Shown here: piece after piece, positions 35,135 through 44,154 of the stretch
Layout of the letters: each line of letters opens with the position of its first letter
Numbering within the stretch: position 1 is the first letter of the stretch
Assembly (NCBI GenBank): GCA_015227615.1
Contig: JAALGZ010000025.1
Location: 434,001 to 498,000 of the forward strand
Reading direction: 5' to 3'
Length of the DNA: 64,000 bases
From: Labyrinthula sp. Ha
Taxonomy: Eukaryota > Sar > Bigyra > Labyrinthulida > Labyrinthulaceae
Program-made: the position numbers and the translations under genes
The notes under the pieces: model-generated
What the model saw: the letters and a program-made list of their open reading frames with translations, nothing else
What the model was told of the DNA's origin: nothing
Database searches by the model: none

Positions 35135-35723
35135 CTCTAATTCACTACAAATATAGATTCAGTTTTCTACAACAAGACAGTTAATTTGAGTTCTCATCTT
35201 TTCTTTTAAACGGTTTCATGACTTCTATAGCAAAATTCAATTACCACAGCAAAACAAGAGCAGAAACCTTCCTTTTTATAATTCTGCAAGTTTCTCTTCA
35301 TTTTTTGTCGTTTCTGAACATGTTTTTTGTCAAAACTTGTTGTTTAGTTCGCGAAATTCCAATTTTTCTTTGGAATTTCAAATAATCGAGAAATACGAGA
35401 GTTCCCGATGTTTAAATATATTCTCAAGTTTTTTCTCGATACAGATCAAAGCCACAAAAGTGCTCTCGTTTCCATCTCGATTTTTCGAGACTTTTGATGA
35501 AACTAGATCTCTCGACTTTGGAATCCCGTCCCGAGTTTCAAACAGGGATGTGATTGGTTTTTCACTCCGGTGATTCTTCAAGCCAGATAATATGATTGGT
35601 TGAATCACATTTTGGGCAATTAAGTATCACAATAGTACTATAACGAAATTTAGAACACAAGTATACAAAACATTCAAACAAATTACACAAAAACATGAAA
35701 AAACACCTAACAGAAAGCAAATA
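35135..35723. promoter_or_regulatory. Promoter region with TCTCGA cluster, hairpin and ATTTTGGGCAATT copy 3
   Basis: Between 35386 and 35515 there are at least seven TCTCG/CGAGA words on both strands, including exact TCGAGA or TCTCGA at 35386, 35434, 35475, 35485 and 35510. Just before them, GAAATTCCAA (35353) and TTGGAATTTC (35370) form a perfect 10-bp inverted repeat with a 7-nt loop. The 13-mer ATTTTGGGCAATT lies at 35609-35621. The region could serve the Sfi1-like gene on the left and a possible short gene on the right at 35724. Confidence 0.45.
35609..35621 (+). promoter_or_regulatory. ATTTTGGGCAATT motif, copy 3
   Basis: Exact 13-mer, 102 nt before the ATG at 35724 and 475 nt upstream of the Sfi1-like start on the other strand. 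Its distance to 35724 matches the spacing seen at other genes, which is the main reason to consider a gene there. Confidence 0.45.
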
Positions 35724-36182
35724 ATGAGTTTAAATGGCAGTTATACCCTGCAAAGCTCTGTTTCAGTTCATCAACTGATGGAGACAAAACAAAAAGCTGC
35801 AGGACGATTTTCGGTGTCTAAGAAGAGTTCTCACAACACTTGGATGGCTGATGCACACAAAAGATTTGGTTCAGATGGTACAAAGCTCCAGAGATGTAAT
35901 ACTAGATGTAAAAGTAGAAAAAATTACCGTCTTGAAGTAAAAAGTTAGCTTGTTTTGGCAAGAAAAGTCTGCATCTTCGTTGTGATTAGCCTAAGACACC
36001 TCCGAGAAGATTTCAAAACCGACTTAAATATGGAAAAATATGTTTCAGAGCTCACTTACAAACAAATTAAGTTTATCAACATGCTCGGAACTGCAAAGGC
36101 GGCTGCCAATCACGTAGATATGACTTTTTCAAAAGTTTTTCTTGGCATTTTATTTGACAAAGAATTGATTATAAAGAGATGA
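35724..36182 (+). CDS. Possible short gene or remnant, function unknown
   Basis: An ATG-started stretch (35724-35948) encodes 74 Ser/Lys/Arg-rich residues (FGSDGTKLQRCNTRCKSR near its end). The open frame resumes in the same phase up to 36182, with the more protein-like segment ELTYKQIKFINMLGTAKAAA. A 39-nt GT-AG segment (35929-35967) would join the two, but it is slightly longer than other introns here and lacks their GTA start. The upstream promoter motif supports a gene start, while the disordered sequence downstream suggests a remnant. No family recognised. Confidence 0.25.
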
Positions 36183-37620
36183 AGAAGGGTAAAAGTGTAG
36201 AAGAAGATATAGGAGATACCAGTATGGAAACCTTAATACAATGTGAGGAAAGATGTATGGCCAAAGATGGAATTTCTAAGGTCTATTTCAACAAAATTAC
36301 AATTTGTCAAACACAATAAACTGGATTGACCACTACAAGAAATTATTCAGAAACACCTTGTTGATGTCCATTCCCATTGTATTCAAATAAATACAGCACG
36401 CGGTATTTTGTTTTTCAAAATGTTTTCTATGGATATTAAGAGTTTTGATTGTTTTATGAATATATATTTGTTCGTTATAGTTTTATGGAGCCCAAGAACA
36501 CTCCAGTTGTTATCAAGGGCCTCAGGGAACTTAGCTTGGGAAATACAAGACCTAACATGAGCAATAGATTCCGGGCTTTATTTCACGTGGGTAAAAATTT
36601 TATGGGAGGCACTTGCAGTGCATTGAGCATTTTCTACCATTCCTTGGACCTTTTTGCAAGTTGTTATCTGGGAAGATTTAACCAATTTTTGCAGTAGCGT
36701 ATATATAGCGATTTTTGAAGCCTTTTTACCTCTCTCAAATCAGGCTCCTCTTACTGAGATATGTTGAAGAAACTTTCCAGTAAGATCAATCCACGTATCT
36801 TTAAGAAATGTACAAAAGAGAAGGATACTCTGTGCTACATATTTACTCTGAAAAGTTTGACCTTTCAAAGCAAAGCCACTCAATGAGTAGTGTCTATGCA
36901 CACTAAGGTTAAAGCTAAAGGAGACCTGAAAAAATGTCAAAGAAACTGTATTCTAGATGAATTGGCAGCCTAACATGTTGATCTAGATGGCAACCATGAG
37001 CTAAAAATCTTGTGTAAATTAAATGGGTTGATTCGTAAAGACGCAGTCATTGTAGATGAGATACTTCAACACCATCATGATCAAAATCGCAAAGTTATAA
37101 TTGCCACATCCAAGTAGAGTAATATGAAGCTGTATATAAAGCTTTAGCCAGAAAGATGAAGCAGCGTACATCGTGAAACCTTTTGAGAAAAGTGAAAATA
37201 TTGTTCCTACATGCTCGTGCTCTGATTGGATGAACATGCATCTGTCCTACAAACACTTTGACAAAATATGCATCAAGAAACAGTGATCTATATTTGAGAA
37301 ATCTTTGCCTCCTGGACGATGTAAGTTTCAAGATCATCCTTTGTATGAAAAAGGTTTAAGAAATCTTGGTTGGCTTCCTGTGTCAGTGTCAAACATGATG
37401 GAGCTCATGGTTCATGTTCCAAGCTTGACAAACCTGAAAGCTCAAGATAATTCTTCTTCAGAATATTCAAATCTGGTGTAGAAATATAGGCTGCTGTGGA
37501 GCGAGGCTTCACGTCCAGAGTAAGAATGGAGGACGAAATTTGCTGCGGTGCAAATGACGTGAAAGTAATTAAGAGAGAATCCAGATGTTGTATTTGGAAA
37601 GGTTTCTAATCATGAACAAC
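36183..37620 (+). other. Coding-like remnants in changing frames, unidentified
   Basis: Plus-strand translation gives protein-like fragments that do not stay in one frame, for example KLNGLIRKDAVIVDEILQ near 37020 and KFQDHPLYEKGLRNLGWLP near 37330, the latter running on as SVSNMM. This looks like an old decayed gene or element, not a working gene. I could not assign it to a family. One of its segments recurs at 39.0 kb. Confidence 0.35.
37371..37400 (+). repeat. Dispersed repeat, copy 1
   Basis: Thirty bases beginning TGGCTTCCTGTGTC match 27 of 30 bases at 39003-39032. Two of the three differences are silent and the third changes Met to Thr (WLPVSVSNMM against WLPVSVSNTM), so the segment was probably coding. 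Confidence 0.5.
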
Positions 37621-38298
37621 AGGTAGCACTGAATAGAAAATTAATTGTCAGGAAAAAAAGCTCCAAGGAGAGGATGAGCCACATTCTTCGTGTCCAAGTT
37701 CCAATTCCTTATCCCTAGCAAAGTTTTTATCTTCAACTTTGAAATTTCTATTCTTTAAAACTTTTCCTTGACCCAAATCCTTATTTTCTTAATCTGCCTT
37801 GTCGGAAGTTTTTTTAATCTTGAAACCTTATCTATGACTAGGAGCTTTTAACTATAAGCCTCAGACTCTAACCACAACCCCTCATTTGGGTATATATATC
37901 TTGAATACAAGCTACAAACAACCCATGAGTTTTTCAAAATATATTTTTGAATTGAAATTTGAGAGTTGAATATATATTTTTTTCTGTTAAGTTCATAGCT
38001 TTGATTATCTTCAACATAGATGGCAGACCACCCAACCTGGTAATTAAAAAATACCATCCAGAATGTTCTGAAACACATCCTCCAAACAAAAAATCCATAT
38101 CAATACGAAACATTTCGATACTCCCAAAGTTAAAATAATGCATACTTTCAAGCTTTCAAACACTAGTTCTCATCCTCTTCGTTATTGTTTTCGCTAACCA
38201 TTTGAAAATACATTTTGATTCTTTAGACCTTATAGTTTAATATTATTTTGTTTAAAAATTCCTGAAAATGATGGAAAACTCTGATCTTTGCGTTCAAC

Positions 38299-38314
38299 CT
38301 CTCTCTCTCTCTCT
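38299..38314 (+). repeat. (CT)8 microsatellite
   Basis: Eight uninterrupted CT units. Confidence 0.8.
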
Positions 38315-39002
38315 TGATAAACCATTTATCTTGCTTATATATATTCTCAAGGAACTTCACTTTGATTTTTACATGCTCAAAAGAGAAAACATTTTTCATC
38401 ACATCCATCCAAACCTTGACTTTTAAATCTTTAATATTTTAAACTTTTGACTTATTTGATTTTTTTGTATATATAAATATATATATATATTGATATGCTT
38501 TCAAAATTGAAATAAAGTGATTTAAACATTTTAAGTATGTACTCGTAATTCAACATTATTATTAACTTTTCTTTTAGATAATGGCTTGTGCTCTATAAAA
38601 AGAGACTTTGTGTTTGTTGAAGCTATTTGAGGCTTAGACATATACCATTCTATACAAACCTTCCATAGGTTAAATTTAAAAGTTTCAAAACATGTTCTGA
38701 GCATATTTTCTGCATGTAACTTAACAGATTAATATTTAACCACTGAAAAAATAACGATGTGCTGATAGAATTGAAACATAAGATATCAGTAAAATCATTG
38801 TAGTAAAGTCACTAGCTCAACCGTTCATTCAATATCTAATATTGAACTCTCCGCAGCGCGTTAGTGCGGCAGCTAATGCCCCATAGATTCCACAAGTCGT
38901 CAAGGTCTTATGGGCAAGGTACTTAGCTTTGAATGATTGATTCCATGGAGTACGAGTAGTTCAAGTCTTTAGTGCCATAGCAAGAAAACATGTAGGGGAG
39001 GA

Positions 39003-39032
39003 TGGCTTCCTGTGTCGGTGTCCAACACGATG
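39003..39032 (+). repeat. Dispersed repeat, copy 2
   Basis: Second copy of the 30-base segment at 37371-37400, 27 of 30 identical and in the same orientation. The sequence after it diverges at once. Confidence 0.5.
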
Positions 39033-40445
39033 CAAGAAAGGGCTTTGGGTGTGTTATGTCCTCCTTGCAAGACTGAAGGGTTTCTGTTAAGTTCTTTTGA
39101 TGGTAAGTAAAAACCCTGTTTATAAATACTTAATTTTTAGCAAAGTAATTTAGGGTTTTGAAACGATATAACCTTTTTCTCTTTCTTTGTACTTTTACTT
39201 TTTGCTTCTTGTTTTTGCTTTTTTTAATGCCTTCCTTCTTTAGTCACTTTCATATACCATCCCTAGACAACCTTCCTTTTTAAGACTTCATAAAAACCAG
39301 AACACTACCCTCAAGAAACCATTCTCAAACAGCACTTCACTCAAAAGAACCAAATACTATCCAGCTGCATATAAATACCATAACAGTTTCCAATCTCTGA
39401 GTAGGCACCCAATAAAAATATCTAATATAGAACCATCTAAAAAATTAACTTGGAGTGATGAAAGATACTAAATCTTTGGTTGTTCTAAGAGCTGTGTCAT
39501 GACCTACTTTTTCATTCTTATCTTGATACTGCTTATTCAGGAATAATCATAATTTCAGCTTTGGGTTCCAAAAACTACATTACTGCGTCTATTTATCCAT
39601 AGACTAAAGCGAAAATTCTTTATGAGTTCCCTTGCGCTCTTAGGCTTAAAGGTAATAGATTTTTCTGGGCATTCTTTAGAAATAAAATTTTTCCTCATAT
39701 TCTTATTATAGTTTGCTGATGTTGAGGTTTAATTTGCTCTTGTAAACTAAAACATGTTAATTTAATTTTTTCTTACATCCAGGGGAGTTACATCTGATAC
39801 AAAATCTATCTATCAGTATCATTTTATTTGTAATAAGTCCATTTACGACGCCATTAAGGTGGTTACCTGCGACTTGTCCATTCATAGGACTCATGTTTAA
39901 GTATTCTCCTAAGGGATATAACTGTATAATTATTTTTAGCAATTAAGTTAACAATTCTCTATTACAAAATTAACGGTTCTAGAATACTTCCAGATATGTC
40001 AAGGCCCATAACATATATATCAGCGCCCAGGAAGCGCTCCTAAACATGACTATATGACAATTGTCTCTGTGTAAGATAAATAGATTGTACTTATACATAA
40101 TATCGCGCTTTTAACAGCAAACAGGATTGGGTAACATAAACCCCCGAATTTAGCTTTTCCGTACCCGATCCGCCAAATGATACACGCCCAGTGACTGGTC
40201 CTTACCCAGCGGCGAAGAAATACCTTTTCTGAGCTAAATAGCAAAATAAAATAGAAAAGCTATTTACTTTCTTTCATTTTATCTACAATACTTTCTGAAA
40301 TACTTTTAAGTCAAACTTTTAGTTTGAGAGTAAATTATTTCTATAAGTATTGTTTTGTTTCTGTCAGAAACTATTCAATAACACGAGAAAAATCAATATT
40401 GCTTTACCAGTTATCTAGATTCTATAATTAGTTTTTTTTACCGTT

Positions 40446-41780
40446 ATGAAAGGGGAAGACATTGTTCAAGGAAAAGATCAAATTATTGAATATATCAAAT
40501 GTATCCAAAACATGTGTATAGCTTTACCTTTTTTCTATATCTATCAACCAATAATTAATTCTTCTTCTAACCCGAACCTCTTGCTTAAACGCAGGCTCTC
40601 GTTATTAGAGTCTTTCTTAGTTGGAAAAGAAGAAAACGTGAATAAACTATTAAAGTTGTTTTCCCAGAGGAATAACCAGGCAAATATATTATGTGGTACA
40701 GAAGGGATTGGATGTAATACAGCCACAGACTTAGCATTACTCAAATACGCTGAAGCTTTTCCCTCCCGAACAGTGAAGAAACTCTACTTGGACGAAGTCG
40801 ACGATGAAAAGCTTTTTGAAAGAGTTTGTTTAAAATGTTTCAATAAAAAAATAGATGATTTTGTGGAAGGCATTGGAATTTTAGAAAATTTTTGCAAGCG
40901 AAGAGAAGACACAACGATTGTTTTGTATTCAAGAGATACGTTTGCAGAAAACAAACCCATCTCAAAAGCTTTGTACAGTTTATTTAATATAATCAATGGG
41001 AATCTATATAATGCAGACGAAGATATTCATATAAAACAGAATCAGTTGATTATTATTATTAGAACCCGGTCTTTGCAGTTCAAGTATGGGTTATCTCTTC
41101 CTACTCAATCAAGATTTGTTGGAAATATCATTCACTTCATTAACAAAGCAAAAGAAAAAGATTACGAAAATATGCTTCGCTTATGGTTAAAAGGAATAGA
41201 AAAATGTTCTATGTACGAAGAACTATTGAAAAGTCATTTGTGCACTGAAGCAGCCATTAAAGCAATGACCCCTGGAATGTTCTCCGCACGGGTCAAATCT
41301 ATACTAAGTAACAAAATATGTGAAATGCAAAGTAGCAAGATAAGTTTTTTTCAGAACTCAAGGATTTCAATGCTTGCAGTGTTTGAAAGAATGGACCTTG
41401 GATCAAAGTTAACTGTTCTTGGGATTTTGGAGTTTGTCAGAGTTACTACAGAAGAAAAGTTTAGCCCTATAGACATTTTCAGTCTGATAAAACAAAAGAG
41501 GTATTTAGAATTTCAATATCTTTCAAAGAGTATGGTTACATACTTTAAAGTGTTTCGCTCCTTTTATCCTAGTTTCTACACATTGATACAAGACAGATTC
41601 CTCAACAAGAAAAAGAAAGCACTAAAAGATCAATTCGAAGTTTTCGAGGTCTTTTTTGAGATAGATGAGTTTTTAGAGGCTCTTAAACAAGTTAACATAA
41701 GATACAGTGAAGATGAACTTGAAAACAAAGAGGTCAAGATATATGAAAAGAAAATATTAACTGGAATAGTTTGCGCATAA
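40446..41780 (+). CDS. ORC4-like AAA+ protein with degenerate ATP site (tentative)
   Basis: 444 residues, single exon. The order of elements resembles Origin Recognition Complex subunit 4: a VGKEENVNKLLKLF lead-in, a Walker-A-like loop ILCGTEGIGCNTAT, a Walker-B-like strand DTTIVLYSRDTF, the SLFNII helix, a sensor strand IIIIRTRSLQ, the TQSRFVGNIIHF segment (compare KSRFSHRQIHL of human ORC4), then a helical lid and a C-terminal winged-helix-like region starting KLTVLGILEFV. The Walker loop has Cys-Asn where GK is expected and the Walker B lacks the acidic pair, so ATP hydrolysis is unlikely. ORC4 marks replication origins and supplies an arginine finger. Another Orc/Cdc6-type or STAND ATPase is possible. 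The next gene starts 51 nt downstream. Confidence 0.5.
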   Translation: MKGEDIVQGKDQIIEYIKCIQNMCIALPFFYIYQPIINSSSNPNLLLKRRLSLLESFLVGKEENVNKLLKLFSQRNNQANILCGTEGIGCNTATDLALLKYAEAFPSRTVKKLYLDEVDDEKLFERVCLKCFNKKIDDFVEGIGILENFCKRREDTTIVLYSRDTFAENKPISKALYSLFNIINGNLYNADEDIHIKQNQLIIIIRTRSLQFKYGLSLPTQSRFVGNIIHFINKAKEKDYENMLRLWLKGIEKCSMYEELLKSHLCTEAAIKAMTPGMFSARVKSILSNKICEMQSSKISFFQNSRISMLAVFERMDLGSKLTVLGILEFVRVTTEEKFSPIDIFSLIKQKRYLEFQYLSKSMVTYFKVFRSFYPSFYTLIQDRFLNKKKKALKDQFEVFEVFFEIDEFLEALKQVNIRYSEDELENKEVKIYEKKILTGIVCA

Positions 41781-41801
41781 TGGCTAATACGGACAGAAAA
41801 T

Positions 41802-41814
41802 ATTTTGGGCAATT
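41802..41814 (+). promoter_or_regulatory. ATTTTGGGCAATT motif, copy 4
   Basis: Exact 13-mer in the 51-nt gap between two tandem genes, ending 17 nt before the ATG at 41832. This is the strongest positional case for a promoter element, since nearly nothing else fits in the gap. Confidence 0.6.
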
Positions 41815-41831
41815 GAAGAGAGTGGATTAAA

Positions 41832-43301
41832 ATGATATCTTGGCCAATTGACAAAAAAGGAAAACGATCAACGACTGCAACAAATAAATCCATATGGATT
41901 GCCGCTATAAAAGACGTTGATACTAAGACTAGTGAATCCATAGAAACGTGTAAGAACTGGAGAAAGTCTTATGATGAAATATTAGGAGAGTTCGGAGCTG
42001 TACAATTTAGTTCAGAGGAAAACTGTGTTAAAGTTGCTGCGAAGGGAATAGAAGAAATATATAAAACCTTCACTGTTGCTGATGAGGGAAAGGATGATGA
42101 GATTCTTCAAGATCATCTAGATGAATTTGTGAAAAATGGGAAGAAACTTGAAGAAGGGAAGGAATTAGACACTGTAAAGGTTGAAGGAAGTACTGACGCT
42201 GGAAATATGATGGATAAAGTAAAGGAAGATGTGACTAAGGAGGCAATTGAGAAGTTGTTGAAAGAGGAAGGATGTGAGGCTGATGTGTTGACCTCTTTTG
42301 ATTATGTTCATGAAATTGCAGTGAATAAGAGTGAAATAATCCAAAATCTTCAGGAAAAAACCTTGTTTGTTATACTTGGTGCTTCCTCTGAGCTTTGTCC
42401 ACTCAAGAACCTTTTGGATTGGGGATTTTCCGTAGCAGGGGTCTCACGACCTAAAGTAGCAAACCAACAGAAACTGAAGGCTTTAGGTGAGAATAGTGCT
42501 GGAACATTATATCTGCCAAAATTTGCTCAGAATGAAACCACAGGAGCTGATGTAATGACAGATTTTCTCTCTATTGCTGCTTGGATTAGCAAACTAGCCA
42601 AGGAAACGAAAAAAAGAGTTTTAATTGGAAGTTATATATACCTTGATGGCGCGAAGAATGTACAAGCCTGCCTTGCAATGGACGTTATTTGTAAATTGGT
42701 AATGGAAGAATTTGCTGATGCAGGAATTATGTATCTTACCTCACCTGGAACAGTTCTGCCAATACAATCTGAAATTGTCGCAGCATCCCAGGAAAAGTTT
42801 CAAAACAGAGGTTATTCTGACAAAGCTCTTTCTGCTCTACTTGGGCCCTTTAAACCCGCTCCTGTCTTGCATGTTAAATCTTCAAAGCCGACGGAGATTG
42901 AGTATGTGTATAATGGTCTAAGTAATGTACAAGGACCAAGTTATGCTCTAGCGAAGACCTTACAAAATTGGAGGATGATTGTTGCTGCTCAAGAAGGCAG
43001 AATAGTTAGTTGCCCAGTAATGGCCACCTGTGAAACAGAGAGTGTATTTCATGTAAAACAAGTTGCTACTGCTCTAAGAGGAATGAAGTATAGATTTCCG
43101 CCATTTACCTATCTGCAACCACAGTTTGCAAAAACTCTGCTAGCGGTGATGATGATGTTTGACGTCCTGGAAGATCCTAATGAAAAAAGGAGCTCTCGTA
43201 CTTTGTGGTGGAGAAACTCTGTGCACGGAGGATTTTTTAGAGGACCGTATGCAACTTCAAGTCTGGGAAAAGCTGCATTTTTATATGGAATGTTTCAATA
43301 G
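41832..43301 (+). CDS. Rossmann-like protein of unknown function, paralogue A
   Basis: 489 residues, single exon. A helical N-terminal part (about 1-165) is followed by a Rossmann-like segment LFVILGASSELCPLKNLL, where GAS-containing glycine turns suggest nucleotide binding. Then come GTLYLPKF, GADVMTDFLSIAAWI, a YIYLDGAKNVQACLAMD block and a conserved C-terminus HGGFFRGPYATSSLGKAA. I do not know a named function. Proteins with a similar LGA-glycine start, LDGA helix and HGG-R-PY ending occur as uncharacterised proteins in algae and stramenopiles, as far as I recall. A diverged paralogue starts 4.1 kb downstream. It converges with the basic protein gene on the minus strand. Confidence 0.6.
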   Translation: MISWPIDKKGKRSTTATNKSIWIAAIKDVDTKTSESIETCKNWRKSYDEILGEFGAVQFSSEENCVKVAAKGIEEIYKTFTVADEGKDDEILQDHLDEFVKNGKKLEEGKELDTVKVEGSTDAGNMMDKVKEDVTKEAIEKLLKEEGCEADVLTSFDYVHEIAVNKSEIIQNLQEKTLFVILGASSELCPLKNLLDWGFSVAGVSRPKVANQQKLKALGENSAGTLYLPKFAQNETTGADVMTDFLSIAAWISKLAKETKKRVLIGSYIYLDGAKNVQACLAMDVICKLVMEEFADAGIMYLTSPGTVLPIQSEIVAASQEKFQNRGYSDKALSALLGPFKPAPVLHVKSSKPTEIEYVYNGLSNVQGPSYALAKTLQNWRMIVAAQEGRIVSCPVMATCETESVFHVKQVATALRGMKYRFPPFTYLQPQFAKTLLAVMMMFDVLEDPNEKRSSRTLWWRNSVHGGFFRGPYATSSLGKAAFLYGMFQ

Positions 43302-43473
43302 GTCAAAAGTAGGCAGGAAAATTTTCGTTGCTCATCTGTTTAGCTTTGAAGTCTCTTTGAAATATTTAATGGGTAATAATATAGGTTTTCTTAACAGTGT
43401 GCGTGGATTTTGGAAGTGAAATGAGAAAACTACATTTGAACACAACATTTGAACAATAGAACAAAACAACAAG

Positions 43474-44154
43474 CTAAGTACGTCTTGCATACATCAAGTT
43501 GAAGCCGAACTCACATACAAGCTTAAACCTTCCTTTCTTTCTTTTTGGAGACCTCTTCTTTCTAGCTTGAAGTACAGCCCATGGTTCAATAGTGAGTAAA
43601 AGAGGAGATTCTTGTCTTAGGATCAGTGACTCTTCTCTTGGTTCAATCTCGCGACAGATCTTGTTCTGATACGGATCAACTACTAATACAAGATCCTCTA
43701 ACTTCAACTGCTTATGTTCCATGACATCAACCTGAACTCTAGCTTTCATACAGTCTGTGAGCAAGGAGTTTTCTATGACTATGGTTCCAAGCGCTCTCAT
43801 CTCTCTAAAGAAACTTTCTTCTTCGAACAGCAGCTCTACTCTAGGAATGGATCTTAGTTGAGAAAGACCATCGTCCGGTGTAATCGAGTTCACTTTAGCG
43901 CACACAGACATCCTTCCAAGTATTCTTGTCTCCACTTCATATAAAATACTGCTTTCATCTTCAGAAATAAGTCCTTCTGTTGAAGAAACACTGCTTCTTC
44001 TTCTGTGTAGCTTTTCTCTGAGTCTATTTCTAAGACCAACTTTTCTTTCATTTCCAGCAGGAAGGACTTTCTTAGCAAGAAGGTAGTCGCTTTTCTTTTT
44101 ACTTGGTTTTAGTCCAAATACTTTTAGAAGGTTTCCAGCAACTTCAACAACCAT
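43474..44154 (-). CDS. Basic protein of unknown function
   Basis: 226 residues, single exon, ATG at 44154 (MVVEVAGNLLKVFGLKPSKK). It has a Lys/Arg/Ser-rich N-terminal third (REKLHRRRSSVSS, possible phosphorylation or nuclear-import region), a middle with regular beta-strand alternation (CMKARVQVDVMEHKQL), and a basic patch ARKKRSPKRKKGRFK just before the C-terminus. No family recognised. There is no membrane segment. An AT-rich, nearly pure A/T stretch lies directly upstream (44165-44345). Its stop is 172 nt from the stop of the convergent Rossmann-like gene. Confidence 0.55.
   Translation of the reverse strand: MVVEVAGNLLKVFGLKPSKKKSDYLLAKKVLPAGNERKVGLRNRLREKLHRRRSSVSSTEGLISEDESSILYEVETRILGRMSVCAKVNSITPDDGLSQLRSIPRVELLFEEESFFREMRALGTIVIENSLLTDCMKARVQVDVMEHKQLKLEDLVLVVDPYQNKICREIEPREESLILRQESPLLLTIEPWAVLQARKKRSPKRKKGRFKLVCEFGFNLMYARRT

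Larger units (their letters stand above)
37621..40445. other. Gene desert with simple repeats
   Basis: No gene recognised. It contains (CT)8 at 38299-38314, AT-dinucleotide stretches around 38466-38490, and the second copy of the dispersed coding-like repeat. The last 200 bases must include the start region of the ORC4-like gene, but no promoter-motif copy was found there. Confidence 0.5.
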
